DNA of 64,000 nucleotides from Lachnospiraceae bacterium. Its GTDB lineage: Bacteria; Bacillota; Clostridia; Lachnospirales; Lachnospiraceae. The notes below the pieces were generated by a model, which was given only the letters and a program-made list of their open reading frames with translations, was not told the origin of the DNA and did no database searches. The stretch is taken from assembly GCA_900199595.1 (NCBI GenBank), contig FZRB01000006.1:1-64000 (forward strand), written 5' to 3'. Numbering within the stretch: the stretch's first letter is position 1; each line of letters begins with the position of its first letter. The translations under genes were made by a program, and so were the position numbers. Shown piece by piece: positions 8,015-16,485 of the stretch.

Positions 8015-8998
8015 ATGACAATAAAAGAAGTAGCTGAACTGGCTGGAGTTTCAACCGCTGCAGTGAGCAGATACTTTAATGGGGGATCACTGAGCGAAGA
8101 AAAAAGAAAAAAAATAAGGGAAGTAATAGAAAAAACCAATTATGTTCCAAATGCAATGGCTCAGACTATGAGAACAGGGCGAAGCGGACAGATAGGTGTA
8201 ATAGTACCTTATATACATTCTGACTCCATGTCACAGATAATGGAAGGCATTTCTGAAGGTTTAAAAGAGAATAATTATACATTTATACTCGCCTGCACAA
8301 ACGGTGAAAAAGAAAAAGAAGTAATGTTTATAGAATCCATGCAGAGAGGCGGAATCGATGGAATCATACTTATGGGAACTGTAATGACACCACGTTTAAG
8401 AGATACATTGGATAATTCTATTCTGCCAATTGTTGTAACAGGACAAAGTTTCAGTGGAGTTTCTTCTGTATATCATGATGATGTTCATTCCTTAAAGGAA
8501 ATAACACTAATGATGTTAAAGAAGAGAAAAAAGATAGTTTATATAGGCGTTGATGATGAGGACGCGGCTACCGGATATGCCAGAAGACGTGGAGTTGAGA
8601 AGGCATTTGACGAAGCGGGAATCGGCGCTGATAAGCTGATATGCGGTATATCGGACTATACGATGAAAGGCGGATATAACGAAACTATTAAAATGCTTCA
8701 AAAATATCCGGATCTTGACGGAATAGTCTGCGCCACTGACAGAATAGCACACGGAGCCATAATTGCTCTGAGGGAAAATGGGCGAAATGTTCCCGAGGAT
8801 GTAAGTGTTACAGGCGTAGGTAACAGCTGGGCTGACAGAGTATCACAGCCACAGCTTACCACAGTAAAGCTTTATTTTGAAGAGTGCGGAAGAGTAGCAG
8901 TAAGGCTTATGATGAATATCCTTAATGCAGAAGATAGTGACATTCCTATCAGTAATATAAAGCTTGGATACCAGATAATTGAGAGGGGGTCGATATAA
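8015..8998 (+). CDS. scrR: LacI-family sugar-responsive repressor (ScrR-like)
   Basis: A 327-residue LacI/GalR regulator. The N-terminal helix-turn-helix reads TIKEVAELAGVSTAAVSRYF, followed by the hinge region with YVPNAMAQTMRTGRSGQIGV and a periplasmic-binding-protein-like effector domain ending QLTTVKLYFEECGR. AGGAG lies 9 bp before the ATG. It sits between the GH13 and HAD genes in one transcription unit, and both promoters in this locus carry matching LacI-type sites. It therefore probably represses the locus, including its own gene, until a sucrose-derived ligand binds. The gene symbol is by context only. Confidence 0.85.
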   Translation: MTIKEVAELAGVSTAAVSRYFNGGSLSEEKRKKIREVIEKTNYVPNAMAQTMRTGRSGQIGVIVPYIHSDSMSQIMEGISEGLKENNYTFILACTNGEKEKEVMFIESMQRGGIDGIILMGTVMTPRLRDTLDNSILPIVVTGQSFSGVSSVYHDDVHSLKEITLMMLKKRKKIVYIGVDDEDAATGYARRRGVEKAFDEAGIGADKLICGISDYTMKGGYNETIKMLQKYPDLDGIVCATDRIAHGAIIALRENGRNVPEDVSVTGVGNSWADRVSQPQLTTVKLYFEECGRVAVRLMMNILNAEDSDIPISNIKLGYQIIERGSI

Positions 8999-9001
8999 AA
9001 A

Positions 9002-9820
9002 ATGAAACTTATATTTATAGATATTGATGGAACATTAACTGTTCCCGGTGAGAATATCCCTCCTGAAAGCGCACTTGAAGCCATAAAGAAAACACAGTCA
9101 AAGGGCAACAAGGTTTTTCTATGTACAGGCAGAAATCCCGATATGTTAAAACCTCTTCTTGTATATGGCTTTGATGGTGTAGTAGGAAGCGGAGGGGCAT
9201 ACGTAACAGTAGGTGATCAGGTAATTATCGACGCTCCCATGTCAAATGAGGACAGAGACATTGCACTTGATACACTTCATAAGCAGGGAGTTTACTGTAC
9301 TATTGAAGCCAAAAACGGTTCATGGTGCGATGAAGGTATAGGCGAATTTATGAAGCGGCAGTCAGGTGGAAACAGTGAGCTTCAGCGCTGGAGAAAAGCT
9401 ATCGAAGAAAGTCTGGGAATAAAGCCCATGACAGAATATGACGGATCACCTATATATAAAATAGTCGTTATGTGCAGTAATAAAAATCAGCTAGAAGAAA
9501 CAAAAGATAAACTTGGAAAAAGCTACAGGTTCATTGTTCAAGAAATGCAGGGTGGAACTCTTATAAATGGAGAGCTTCTCAGTATAGAATACGATAAAGG
9601 CCGAGGTGTAAAGGCTGTAGCTGAGTATCTGAACGTAGCCATAGAGGATACCTATGGCTTCGGAGACAGTATGAACGACCTGGAAATGATTGAAACCGTA
9701 GGAACAAGTGTCTGCATGGATAATGGAGCCCAGGCTTTGAAGGATGTTTCAGATATGGTATGTCCTGCAGTTACAGACGATGGACTCGCAAAAGCATTTG
9801 ACCTATTAAAACTCGTATAG
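9002..9820 (+). CDS. Cof-type HAD-superfamily phosphatase
   Basis: A 272-residue HAD hydrolase of the Cof/YidA class. Motif I is DIDGTLT at residues 6-12 (nucleophile and acid Asp), motif II is the Thr in CTGRNP, motif III is the Lys near EYDKGRGVKAV, and motif IV is GFGDSMNDLEM. The large alpha/beta cap lies between motifs II and III. It starts 3 bp after the regulator stop, so it is co-transcribed. Sugar phosphates are plausible substrates, and a role in dephosphorylating sugar phosphates that accumulate during PTS uptake is inference. The scrA promoter lies in its last codons. Confidence 0.85.
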   Translation: MKLIFIDIDGTLTVPGENIPPESALEAIKKTQSKGNKVFLCTGRNPDMLKPLLVYGFDGVVGSGGAYVTVGDQVIIDAPMSNEDRDIALDTLHKQGVYCTIEAKNGSWCDEGIGEFMKRQSGGNSELQRWRKAIEESLGIKPMTEYDGSPIYKIVVMCSNKNQLEETKDKLGKSYRFIVQEMQGGTLINGELLSIEYDKGRGVKAVAEYLNVAIEDTYGFGDSMNDLEMIETVGTSVCMDNGAQALKDVSDMVCPAVTDDGLAKAFDLLKLV

Positions 9821-9851
9821 TATAATGAAAATATATTGTAATCGTTTTCAA
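9798..9851 (+). promoter_or_regulatory. promoter and LacI-type operator 2 before scrA
   Basis: TTGACC at 9798-9803 and TATAAT at 9821-9826 are 17 bp apart, a near-consensus sigma-A promoter overlapping the 3' end of the HAD gene. TTGTAATCGTTTTCAA at 9836-9851 matches operator 1 in 15 of 16 positions and covers the expected start site. This promoter should drive scrA, ptsH, ptsI and possibly scrB under the same repressor. Confidence 0.8.
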
Positions 9852-9874
9852 CTTTAAGAAAAGGAGGATATGTC

Positions 9875-11833
9875 ATGGCACTAGATTATAGAAAATGTGC
9901 TGAAGAAATTGTTGCCAATATAGGCGGCAGAGATAATGTAGCTCAGGCAGCACATTGTGCAACCAGACTCAGGCTTGTAATTAAGGATAATGCCAAAATT
10001 AATAAGTCTGCGCTGGAAAATGTAGATGGTGTTAAAGGTATGTTCGAAAACAACGGACAGCTGCAGCTCATCATCGGAACCGGTACAGTTAATAAAGTAT
10101 ATGATGAATTCCTTGCAGTGACCGGTATGACGGCAGCTACTAAGGATGATGTAAAGGCCGCAGCTGCTGCTCAGCAGCCTGCTTGGAAGAGAGCTCTTAA
10201 ATCAGTAGGTGATGTATTTGTACCTATTCTGCCAGCTATCGTTGCATCCGGACTTATGATGGGTGTAGTTGAAGCTCTTGGTAAGGCTATTCCTTCCTTT
10301 GCCGAAACAGACTGGTACGCATTTTTGGATATGGTAGCAAATACTGCATTTGCATTCCTGCCGGTTATAGTTGCTGTAAGTGCCGCAAGAGTATTTGGAG
10401 CAAATATATTCCTGGCTGCAGTTGTGGGACTTATGATGGTTCATACCGGACTTCTTAATGGATGGAATGTTGGTAATGAAGAAGCAATCAATTCCTTCTT
10501 TGGCGTAACTGATGGAATAATTCCTACCTGGAATCTGTTTGGTAGTATAAAGATTGGAAGCTACGTTCTTGGCTCGATATCGCGGCATGGTTATCAGGGA
10601 CACGTAATTCCTGTTATGATTGCTATCTGGTTCATGAGCAAGATAGAAAAATGGCTTCATAAGCATGTTCCTGAAATGATTGATCTGTTTGTAGTACCAA
10701 TCACAACTGTTTTCTTAACAGCACTTATAACATTTATGGTTGTAGGACCTATCTTTGCTACACTCGAAAACTATGTACTTAAGGGCGCTGAATGGCTTGT
10801 ACAGTTCCCACCTGGAGCTATGATCATGGGTGCTATATATCCTGCTACAGTTGTTATGGGTCTCCATCATATGTATAACGTTATCGAGGCCGGAATGCTG
10901 TCATCGGTTGGTCTGAACACATGGATGCCTATTGCATCTGCCGCAAACTTTGCTCAGTTTGGAGCCTGCCTTGCTGTTGGTATCAAATGTAAGAAAGCAA
11001 AGCTTAAAACAGTTGCTATTCCTTCATCCATGTCAGCTGCTCTTGGTATCACAGAACCTGCTATCTTCGGTGTTAACTTCAGATTCATGAAACCATTTAT
11101 CTGCGGTATGATCGGTGGTGCATGTGGAGCAATCTTCGGAGCAATAACAAAAATCGGTGCTACAGCATATGGTGTAACAGGTATCCCAGGATATCTGACT
11201 ATAAATAACTATGGTCTTTATACAATCCTTCTTCTTATATCAGGTGGTATAGCATTTGCACTTACCATGATTATATGGAAAGAAGAAATACCTGAAGGCG
11301 AGGCAGAAGAACCTGCTCCGGTAAAAACAGATGGTGCTGTTTCTTCAAAGTCAGAGGCAAAGGCTTCTGTAATCAAATCAAACGGTAATGATGTAACCAA
11401 GAAGCTTGTAATAACAAGCTCAGCCGGTGAGATATCACTTCCTACACCGGGTAAGGTAATACCTTATACAGATATTCCTGATCCTACATTTGCATCCGGC
11501 GCTCTTGGACAGGGCGTAGGTGTAGAACCGGAAGAGGGTGTTGTATATGCTCCTATGGATGGTGAGATATCCTCTGTAGCAGACAGTAAGCACGCTATTG
11601 GAATCAGCGGAGAGAATGATCAGGAGCTTCTTATACATGTTGGTGTAGATACAGTAGAAATGAAGGGTGACGGATTTAAGACTCTGGTTGAAGAAGGTGA
11701 TCAGGTTAAGAAGGGTCAGAAGATCATGGAATTCGACATTAAGAAGATTAAAGAAGCCGGTCATCCTGATACAGTAGTCGTACTGCTGACAAACAGCGAC
11801 GATTACGAAGATGTAAAATTCGGGGACATATAA
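9875..11833 (+). CDS. scrA: PTS sucrose-type EIIBCA permease
   Basis: A 652-residue three-domain permease that imports and phosphorylates its sugar, most likely sucrose to sucrose-6-phosphate. EIIB is at residues about 1-90 with phospho-Cys28 in AAHCATRLRL. EIIC spans about residues 105-475 with GLHHMYN and GITEPAIFGVNFRFMKPF blocks typical of sucrose/beta-glucoside permeases. The C-terminal EIIA-Glc-like domain (about 510-652) has GVVYAPMDGEI and the active histidine in LLIHVGVDTVEM. An alanine/lysine-rich linker joins EIIC and EIIA. AAGGAGG lies 7 bp before the ATG. It is the only EIIA domain in the window and could also serve the EIIBC protein at 4363-5838. Confidence 0.9.
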   Translation: MALDYRKCAEEIVANIGGRDNVAQAAHCATRLRLVIKDNAKINKSALENVDGVKGMFENNGQLQLIIGTGTVNKVYDEFLAVTGMTAATKDDVKAAAAAQQPAWKRALKSVGDVFVPILPAIVASGLMMGVVEALGKAIPSFAETDWYAFLDMVANTAFAFLPVIVAVSAARVFGANIFLAAVVGLMMVHTGLLNGWNVGNEEAINSFFGVTDGIIPTWNLFGSIKIGSYVLGSISRHGYQGHVIPVMIAIWFMSKIEKWLHKHVPEMIDLFVVPITTVFLTALITFMVVGPIFATLENYVLKGAEWLVQFPPGAMIMGAIYPATVVMGLHHMYNVIEAGMLSSVGLNTWMPIASAANFAQFGACLAVGIKCKKAKLKTVAIPSSMSAALGITEPAIFGVNFRFMKPFICGMIGGACGAIFGAITKIGATAYGVTGIPGYLTINNYGLYTILLLISGGIAFALTMIIWKEEIPEGEAEEPAPVKTDGAVSSKSEAKASVIKSNGNDVTKKLVITSSAGEISLPTPGKVIPYTDIPDPTFASGALGQGVGVEPEEGVVYAPMDGEISSVADSKHAIGISGENDQELLIHVGVDTVEMKGDGFKTLVEEGDQVKKGQKIMEFDIKKIKEAGHPDTVVVLLTNSDDYEDVKFGDI

Positions 11834-11837
11834 ACGA

Positions 11838-11854
11838 TTTCCTAGTTTAGGAAA
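11838..11854 (+). other. short hairpin between scrA and ptsH
   Basis: TTTCCTA-GTT-TAGGAAA is a perfect 7-bp stem with a 3-base loop beginning 4 bp after the scrA stop. No T-run follows, so it more likely marks mRNA processing or 3'-end protection than termination, with ptsH read through. Confidence 0.5.
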
Positions 11855-11888
11855 CGAGTAAATAACTATAAAAAGGAGAAGATATATT

Positions 11889-12146
11889 ATGAGAGAATTT
11901 AAGTATGTTATCACTGATGAAGTAGGTATCCACGCACGTCCGGCAGGACTTCTTGTTCAGGAAGCAAAGAAGTTTTCCAGTACTATCATGTTCGTTAAAG
12001 GAGAAAAAAGTGCAAAGGCTACATCACTTATGAAGCTTATGGGCATGGGAATCGTTAAGGGTGACGAGGTTACAATCCAGGTTGAAGGTGATGACGAAGA
12101 TGCAGCAGCTGCTGCAATCGAAGAATTCATGAAAGCAAACTTTTAG
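11889..12146 (+). CDS. ptsH: phosphocarrier protein HPr
   Basis: An 85-residue HPr that relays phosphate from Enzyme I to EIIA domains. The active-site His15 is in GIHARPAG, and Ser46, the regulatory site phosphorylated by HPr kinase in Firmicutes, is in KATSLMKLM. Length and motifs are standard. The AAAGGAG ribosome site precedes the ATG. Its place inside the sucrose locus, 55 bp after scrA and followed by ptsI, suggests that the general PTS proteins are induced together with this sugar. Confidence 0.95.
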   Translation: MREFKYVITDEVGIHARPAGLLVQEAKKFSSTIMFVKGEKSAKATSLMKLMGMGIVKGDEVTIQVEGDDEDAAAAAIEEFMKANF

Positions 12147-12185
12147 TAATCGAAAGTGTAGGTGACATTTTCGGTTAGTCGGTGT

Positions 12186-12262
12186 ATATGTATGTCGGAG
12201 CTTTCTCGTGTAATAGGAAATCATGTTTCTTATTATACAAAAAAACGCTCCGACATACGCAT
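12186..12262 (+). promoter_or_regulatory. long structured leader between ptsH and ptsI
   Basis: An 11-bp stem TATGTCGGAGC (12191-12201) / GCTCCGACATA (12247-12257) encloses a second 13-bp stem with two G-U pairs (12208-12220 / 12226-12238) and a 5-base loop. Together they make one long rod ending 5-10 bases before the GAGGAGG site of ptsI. No T-run follows, so it is not a terminator. A role in mRNA processing, stability or protein binding is likely. A weaker CGAAA/TTTCG stem lies at 12151-12173. Confidence 0.65.
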
Positions 12263-12284
12263 ATAAAGAGGAGGTAATAAGTAC

Positions 12285-13937
12285 ATGATCATATATGATG
12301 GAAAAGCCGTTTTTGAGGGGATAGCAATAGGTAAAATAAGTGTATATAAAAAGCAGGAACAACAGGTTAAACGTATCAAGGTTGATGATACTGAGGCTGA
12401 GAAAAAACGTTATGCCGACGCCAGAGAAGTTGCAATTAATCAGCTTAAGGCGCTTTATGAAAAAGCTGTAAAAGAAGTCGGTGAATCCGGAGCTGAGATA
12501 TTTGAAGCGCATCAGCTCATGGTTGATGACGAAGATTATATAGAATCTGTTGAGAATATAATTGAAACCGAAAATGTAAATGCAGAGTTTGCTGTAGCAG
12601 AAACCGGAGACAATTTTGCTAAAATGTTCTCTGAAATGGAAGAAGAGTATTTCAGAGGAAGAGCAGCTGATATAAAAGATATAACTGAAAGAGTACTTAA
12701 TGCACTTTCCGGCGCCGGTTCAGGAGGAATAGAATCTGATGAACCTGTAATTGTGGTTGCAGATGATCTGGCTCCTTCAGAAACAGTACAGATGGATAAG
12801 GATAAGATACTTTCCTTTGTAACAGTCCATGGTTCCGCTAATTCACATACATCTATTCTTGCAAAGACTATGAGCATTCCAGCGATTATTGGATGCCCGA
12901 TACCTCTTTCAGATGAAGTTAATGAAAAACTGGCCGTTGTTGACGGATATGAAGGAAAGGTCTATGTAGAACCTGAAGAAGATGTTCTTGCTGCAAAGAA
13001 AAAGCTTCTTTTGGAAGAAGAGGAGAAGAAGAATCTCCTCGAGAGATTAAAAGGAAAAGAGAACATTACTCTTGATGGTCAGAAGATTAATCTCTATGCA
13101 AACATTGGTAATACCAAGGATCTTGGTCTTGTGCTTGAAAATGATGCCGGCGGAATCGGACTTTTCAGATCTGAATTCATATATCTTGGTTCTGATAATT
13201 ATCCTACAGAGGATGAGCAGTTTGCCATATATAAGCAGGTTGCACAGACTCTTGCAGGAAAGAAGGTAATCATAAGAACACTTGATATCGGAGCAGATAA
13301 ACAGGCTGATTATTTTGAGCTTCCAAAGGAAGAGAATCCTGCCATGGGACTTCGTGCCATCAGAATATGCCTTACAAGACCTGAAGTATTTAAGACACAG
13401 CTTCGAGCAATCTTAAGAGCCAGCGCATTTGGCAAGATATCAATCATGTTCCCTATGATCATATCTGTAGATGAGGTTAAGAAGATCAAGAAAATAGTTG
13501 AAGAGGTTAAGGCTTCTCTGGATGCTGATGGTTTATCTTATGATAAAAATATTGAGCTGGGTATTATGATAGAGACTCCGGCTGCAGTTATTATAGCTGA
13601 TGAGCTGGCTGAAGAAGTTGATTTCTTCAGTGTGGGAACAAATGATCTGACTCAGTATACTCTTGCTATTGACAGACAGAACCAGTCACTTGATGACTTC
13701 TATGATTCACATCATCCGGCTATCTTAAAAATGCTTCAGATGATAGCTGATGCTGCACACAGACATGGAGCATGGGCAGGAATATGCGGCGAGCTTGGTG
13801 CAGACCTCAGCCTGACTAAGGAATTCCTGGCTATGGGATATGATGAGCTGTCTGTATCTCCGGGAAGAATACTTCCTATAAGAAAAACAGTGCTTGAGAC
13901 AAATGTAGCTGAATATAAGAAAGAAACCGGAAGATAA
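12285..13937 (+). CDS. ptsI: PTS Enzyme I (phosphoenolpyruvate-protein phosphotransferase)
   Basis: A 550-residue Enzyme I, which takes phosphate from phosphoenolpyruvate and passes it to HPr. The N-terminal HPr-binding and phosphohistidine domains carry the active His188 in HGSANSHTSILAK. The PEP-binding barrel shows GIGLFRSEFIYL, NPAMGLRAIR, EIGIMIETPAA-type strands, SVGTNDLTQYT and the catalytic cysteine in GICGELGAD. The loop before the histidine reads GSANSH instead of the common GGRTSH, a mild variation. The GAGGAGG ribosome site is at 12268-12274. It follows ptsH behind an unusual structured leader. Confidence 0.95.
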   Translation: MIIYDGKAVFEGIAIGKISVYKKQEQQVKRIKVDDTEAEKKRYADAREVAINQLKALYEKAVKEVGESGAEIFEAHQLMVDDEDYIESVENIIETENVNAEFAVAETGDNFAKMFSEMEEEYFRGRAADIKDITERVLNALSGAGSGGIESDEPVIVVADDLAPSETVQMDKDKILSFVTVHGSANSHTSILAKTMSIPAIIGCPIPLSDEVNEKLAVVDGYEGKVYVEPEEDVLAAKKKLLLEEEEKKNLLERLKGKENITLDGQKINLYANIGNTKDLGLVLENDAGGIGLFRSEFIYLGSDNYPTEDEQFAIYKQVAQTLAGKKVIIRTLDIGADKQADYFELPKEENPAMGLRAIRICLTRPEVFKTQLRAILRASAFGKISIMFPMIISVDEVKKIKKIVEEVKASLDADGLSYDKNIELGIMIETPAAVIIADELAEEVDFFSVGTNDLTQYTLAIDRQNQSLDDFYDSHHPAILKMLQMIADAAHRHGAWAGICGELGADLSLTKEFLAMGYDELSVSPGRILPIRKTVLETNVAEYKKETGR

Positions 13938-13966
13938 TATCTTAATATGCATTCTTGAGGTGATTT

Positions 13967-15451
13967 ATGAGAGAATGGACAAAAGAAGAAAAGTATAGAT
14001 ATCTTAAAGATCCCCAGGAGTTGATAGAGCTTTATGACAGAATCATCAAGTCAGAGTATCGACAGACTTATCATATACAGCCAATTACTGGACTGTTAAA
14101 CGATCCAAATGGTTTTGTGTGGTATGATAATAACTGGCATCTCTTTTATCAGTGGTGCCCGTGGGGAGCTGTTCATGGTCTGAAATACTGGTATCATGTA
14201 GTTTCAAAGGATCTGATAACCTGGAAGAATCTGGGCGTTTGTCTGATGCCAGATGAAATATATGGATATGATAATAAAGGTGCTTATTCCGGTTCAGCTA
14301 TGCCGATAGGAGATAAACTGTACCTTTATTATACCGGAAATAACAGAGATGAGGATTATGTCAGACATTCATATACCTGCATAGCAAAACTGGGAAATGA
14401 TGGCTGGCCGGAGAAATATCCGCTTCCTCTTTTCGGACCTAATCCAGAATATACTGAAAATCAGAGAGATCCAAAAATAATTGTAATGCCTGATGAAAAG
14501 ACGTATTATATAATTCTTGGGGCACAGACAAAGGATAACTGTGGACGTATTATTATCTATAAATCTGAAAATCTGCTCCATGGATGGACATTTGCAGGCG
14601 AATTAAAGGTACCGGGATTTGAAAATCTGGGCGGTATGTGGGAATGTCCTTCTATAGAACATATAGGCGGAAAAGATGTTCTTATGTTCTGTCCGCAGTA
14701 TATTAAGCTAAAAGGCAGAGGCGAAGGAACAAATCATAACGGATATATAATAGGAACAATGGATTGGGACAGTCTTACATTTATTCCTGATGGAGATTTT
14801 CATGTACTGGATTTCGGATTTGATTCCTATGCTGCAGCGTGCGCTAACAATATCGAAGATAATGATAAGGCAATCTTAATAGCATGGATGGGACTCCCCG
14901 GTGCATCATATCCAACAGATGATGATGAATGGTCCGGATGTCTTACCCTTCCGAGAGAACTCACGATAAGGGGGAGACGCCTTATTCAGAAACCACTTCC
15001 CGAGCTTAAAAAGCTAAGAGACGAGAAAATAAATATATCAGAAAATGAATATGGTTGTGTAGACCTTCCATATGCAGCAGAAATCGAACTGGAAATCAAG
15101 CCTGGAGACTGCGAACTTGATATATTTACTAACAAAGCAGGAGAGGGCGGTTTATTTATTAAATATATCGAAGAAAAGAAAGAAATAACAATCGACAGAA
15201 GTTCTTTGGAAAAAAGATTTAATATATCTGATGGCGAAAGCAGGACCAGAATCCTTGAGAACGGATTATCAAATCTGAGAATATATATAGATAAAAGCTC
15301 TATAGAAATATTCGTAAATGACGGAGATGCAGTATTTACTTCAAGAGTATTCCCAACTGAACAGGAAAGATATATGAAAATAATATCAAATAACGCATTT
15401 ACAAATATTTGGACCATAAAAGCGGCTGTTAAAGAAGAGTTCCTTATCTAA
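13967..15451 (+). CDS. scrB: sucrose-6-phosphate hydrolase (GH32)
   Basis: A 494-residue GH32 beta-fructofuranosidase, intracellular (no signal peptide), that hydrolyses sucrose-6-phosphate to glucose-6-phosphate and fructose. The five-bladed propeller carries NDPNG with nucleophile Asp46, QRDPK with Asp168 as transition-state stabiliser, and ECPS with Glu226 as acid/base. The C-terminal about 120 residues form the GH32 beta-sandwich, with IYIDKSSIEIFVNDGDAVFTSR. It starts 29 bp after ptsI with GAGGTG just before the ATG, so it is probably in the same operon. It completes the pathway from the EIIBCA permease to the fructokinase. Confidence 0.92.
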   Translation: MREWTKEEKYRYLKDPQELIELYDRIIKSEYRQTYHIQPITGLLNDPNGFVWYDNNWHLFYQWCPWGAVHGLKYWYHVVSKDLITWKNLGVCLMPDEIYGYDNKGAYSGSAMPIGDKLYLYYTGNNRDEDYVRHSYTCIAKLGNDGWPEKYPLPLFGPNPEYTENQRDPKIIVMPDEKTYYIILGAQTKDNCGRIIIYKSENLLHGWTFAGELKVPGFENLGGMWECPSIEHIGGKDVLMFCPQYIKLKGRGEGTNHNGYIIGTMDWDSLTFIPDGDFHVLDFGFDSYAAACANNIEDNDKAILIAWMGLPGASYPTDDDEWSGCLTLPRELTIRGRRLIQKPLPELKKLRDEKINISENEYGCVDLPYAAEIELEIKPGDCELDIFTNKAGEGGLFIKYIEEKKEITIDRSSLEKRFNISDGESRTRILENGLSNLRIYIDKSSIEIFVNDGDAVFTSRVFPTEQERYMKIISNNAFTNIWTIKAAVKEEFLI

Positions 15452-15452
15452 A

Positions 15453-15481
15453 TTGACACCAGAGCAATCATAAACTAATAC
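15453..15481 (+). promoter_or_regulatory. sigma-A promoter for maf
   Basis: TTGACA at 15453-15458 and TAATAC at 15476-15481 are separated by exactly 17 bp, directly after the scrB stop. The box set lies about 30 bp before the maf start. Confidence 0.6.
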
Positions 15482-15512
15482 ATTAACAAAATAGGAGAGC
15501 ATCAACAGAATT

Positions 15513-16184
15513 ATGAATCAAAATGTTGTTATAATATTAGCTTCAGAATCACCCAGACGAAGAGAACTGCTTCAGCAGGCCGGGCTTGAATTTCAGATTA
15601 TAACCAGCGAAATAGAAGAAAAAACCAAAGAAAAAGCACCAGAAAAAGTGGTTTTAGAGCTTTCAGATATGAAATGCAAGACAGTTGCAGACATATTTAT
15701 TCGTAAAACCCCCAAAAAGGAGTCTTTAGAATTAATCAATATGCTGATTCCGGATGATGGTGGAATACTTGTAATTGCAGCTGATACAGTAGTTGCATAT
15801 GAAGGTACAATCCTGGGAAAACCAAAAGAACCGAAAGAAGCAAAAGACTATCTGATGATGCTTTCAGGTAAAACACACGAAGTATATACAGGCGTAAACT
15901 GCAGATATCTGACATACAGTTCATATCTGGAAAAAATGATTGAGGCAGATAACTTTGGATTTTACTCAAATACTTTAGTAAAAATGTATCCATTTGATGA
16001 GTATGAAGCACTGGATTATATCGCTACCGGAGAACCAATGGATAAAGCCGGCGCTTACGGAATTCAGGGAATCGGTTCACGACTTGTAGAATCAATCAAC
16101 GGCGATTATAACAACGTGGTCGGTTTACCACTTAGCCAGCTGATCAAAGAACTCTCAAAAAGAGAATACCTAACATTTAATTAA
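15513..16184 (+). CDS. maf: Maf-like nucleotide pyrophosphatase
   Basis: A 223-residue Maf/YhdE-family protein, a house-cleaning nucleoside triphosphate pyrophosphatase with links to septum regulation. The N-terminal LASESPRRRELLQQAG motif, the AADTVVAYEGTILGKP motif and the C-terminal DKAGAYGIQGIGSRLVESINGDYNNVVGLPL block are all family signatures. An insertion around residues 60-85 (FIRKTPKKESLELINMLIP) lengthens it compared with the about 190-residue norm. The nearest AGGAG lies 15 bp before the ATG, further than usual, so translation initiation may be weak. It has its own promoter and is not functionally linked to the sucrose genes. Confidence 0.9.
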   Translation: MNQNVVIILASESPRRRELLQQAGLEFQIITSEIEEKTKEKAPEKVVLELSDMKCKTVADIFIRKTPKKESLELINMLIPDDGGILVIAADTVVAYEGTILGKPKEPKEAKDYLMMLSGKTHEVYTGVNCRYLTYSSYLEKMIEADNFGFYSNTLVKMYPFDEYEALDYIATGEPMDKAGAYGIQGIGSRLVESINGDYNNVVGLPLSQLIKELSKREYLTFN

Positions 16185-16193
16185 CATAAAAAA

Positions 16194-16232
16194 GATGACA
16201 CTTGAACCAGGTTCAAAGTGTCATCTTTTTTA
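16194..16232. terminator. bidirectional terminator, GAACCAGGTTC palindrome
   Basis: GATGACACTTGAACC and GGTTCAAAGTGTCATC form a stem with a single bulged base at 16194-16225. It is preceded by AAAAAA and followed by TTTTTTAT. It ends the maf transcript and is another copy of the dispersed palindrome. Confidence 0.8.
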
Positions 16233-16322
16233 TAACCCCTAAAATATATAGATAAATCCCCAAGAGAATAGTGCTATCCCCCAACACCAATTTATTCGTG
16301 AAACCATAGTTTTGCGAAAATA

Positions 16323-16483
16323 AAGCAGTGCTAAGACGTGAAAGTAGTGGTTTCGTGCATGCTTGCATGCTAAGAAACAGCTACTTTTGCGGATTAATAC
16401 GGGCGACAGCCCGGTATCGCTGAACATAGTCGACAAAGTCGACGCTGGTTGCGAAGCAAACAGGTTCAGCGATTGCACTGCTT
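16323..16483. repeat. multi-hairpin intergenic element (possible structured RNA or palindromic mobile element)
   Basis: A 9-bp outer stem, AAGCAGTGC (16323-16331) / GCACTGCTT (16475-16483), encloses three further structures. The first is a long hairpin at about 16341-16387 with arms AAAGTAG/CTACTTT, GTTTC/GAAAC and GCATGC/GCATGC. The second is CGGGC-GACA-GCCCG at 16400-16413. The third is a branched arm with CGCTGAAC (16418-16425) / GTTCAGCG (16464-16471) holding GTCGAC-AAA-GTCGAC and GGTTGC-GAA-GCAAAC. No ORF of note occupies it. The element ends directly at the 3' end of the Uma2 gene. It could be a folded RNA or a palindromic repeat element. I do not recognise the family. Confidence 0.6.
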
Positions 16484-16485
16484 AA

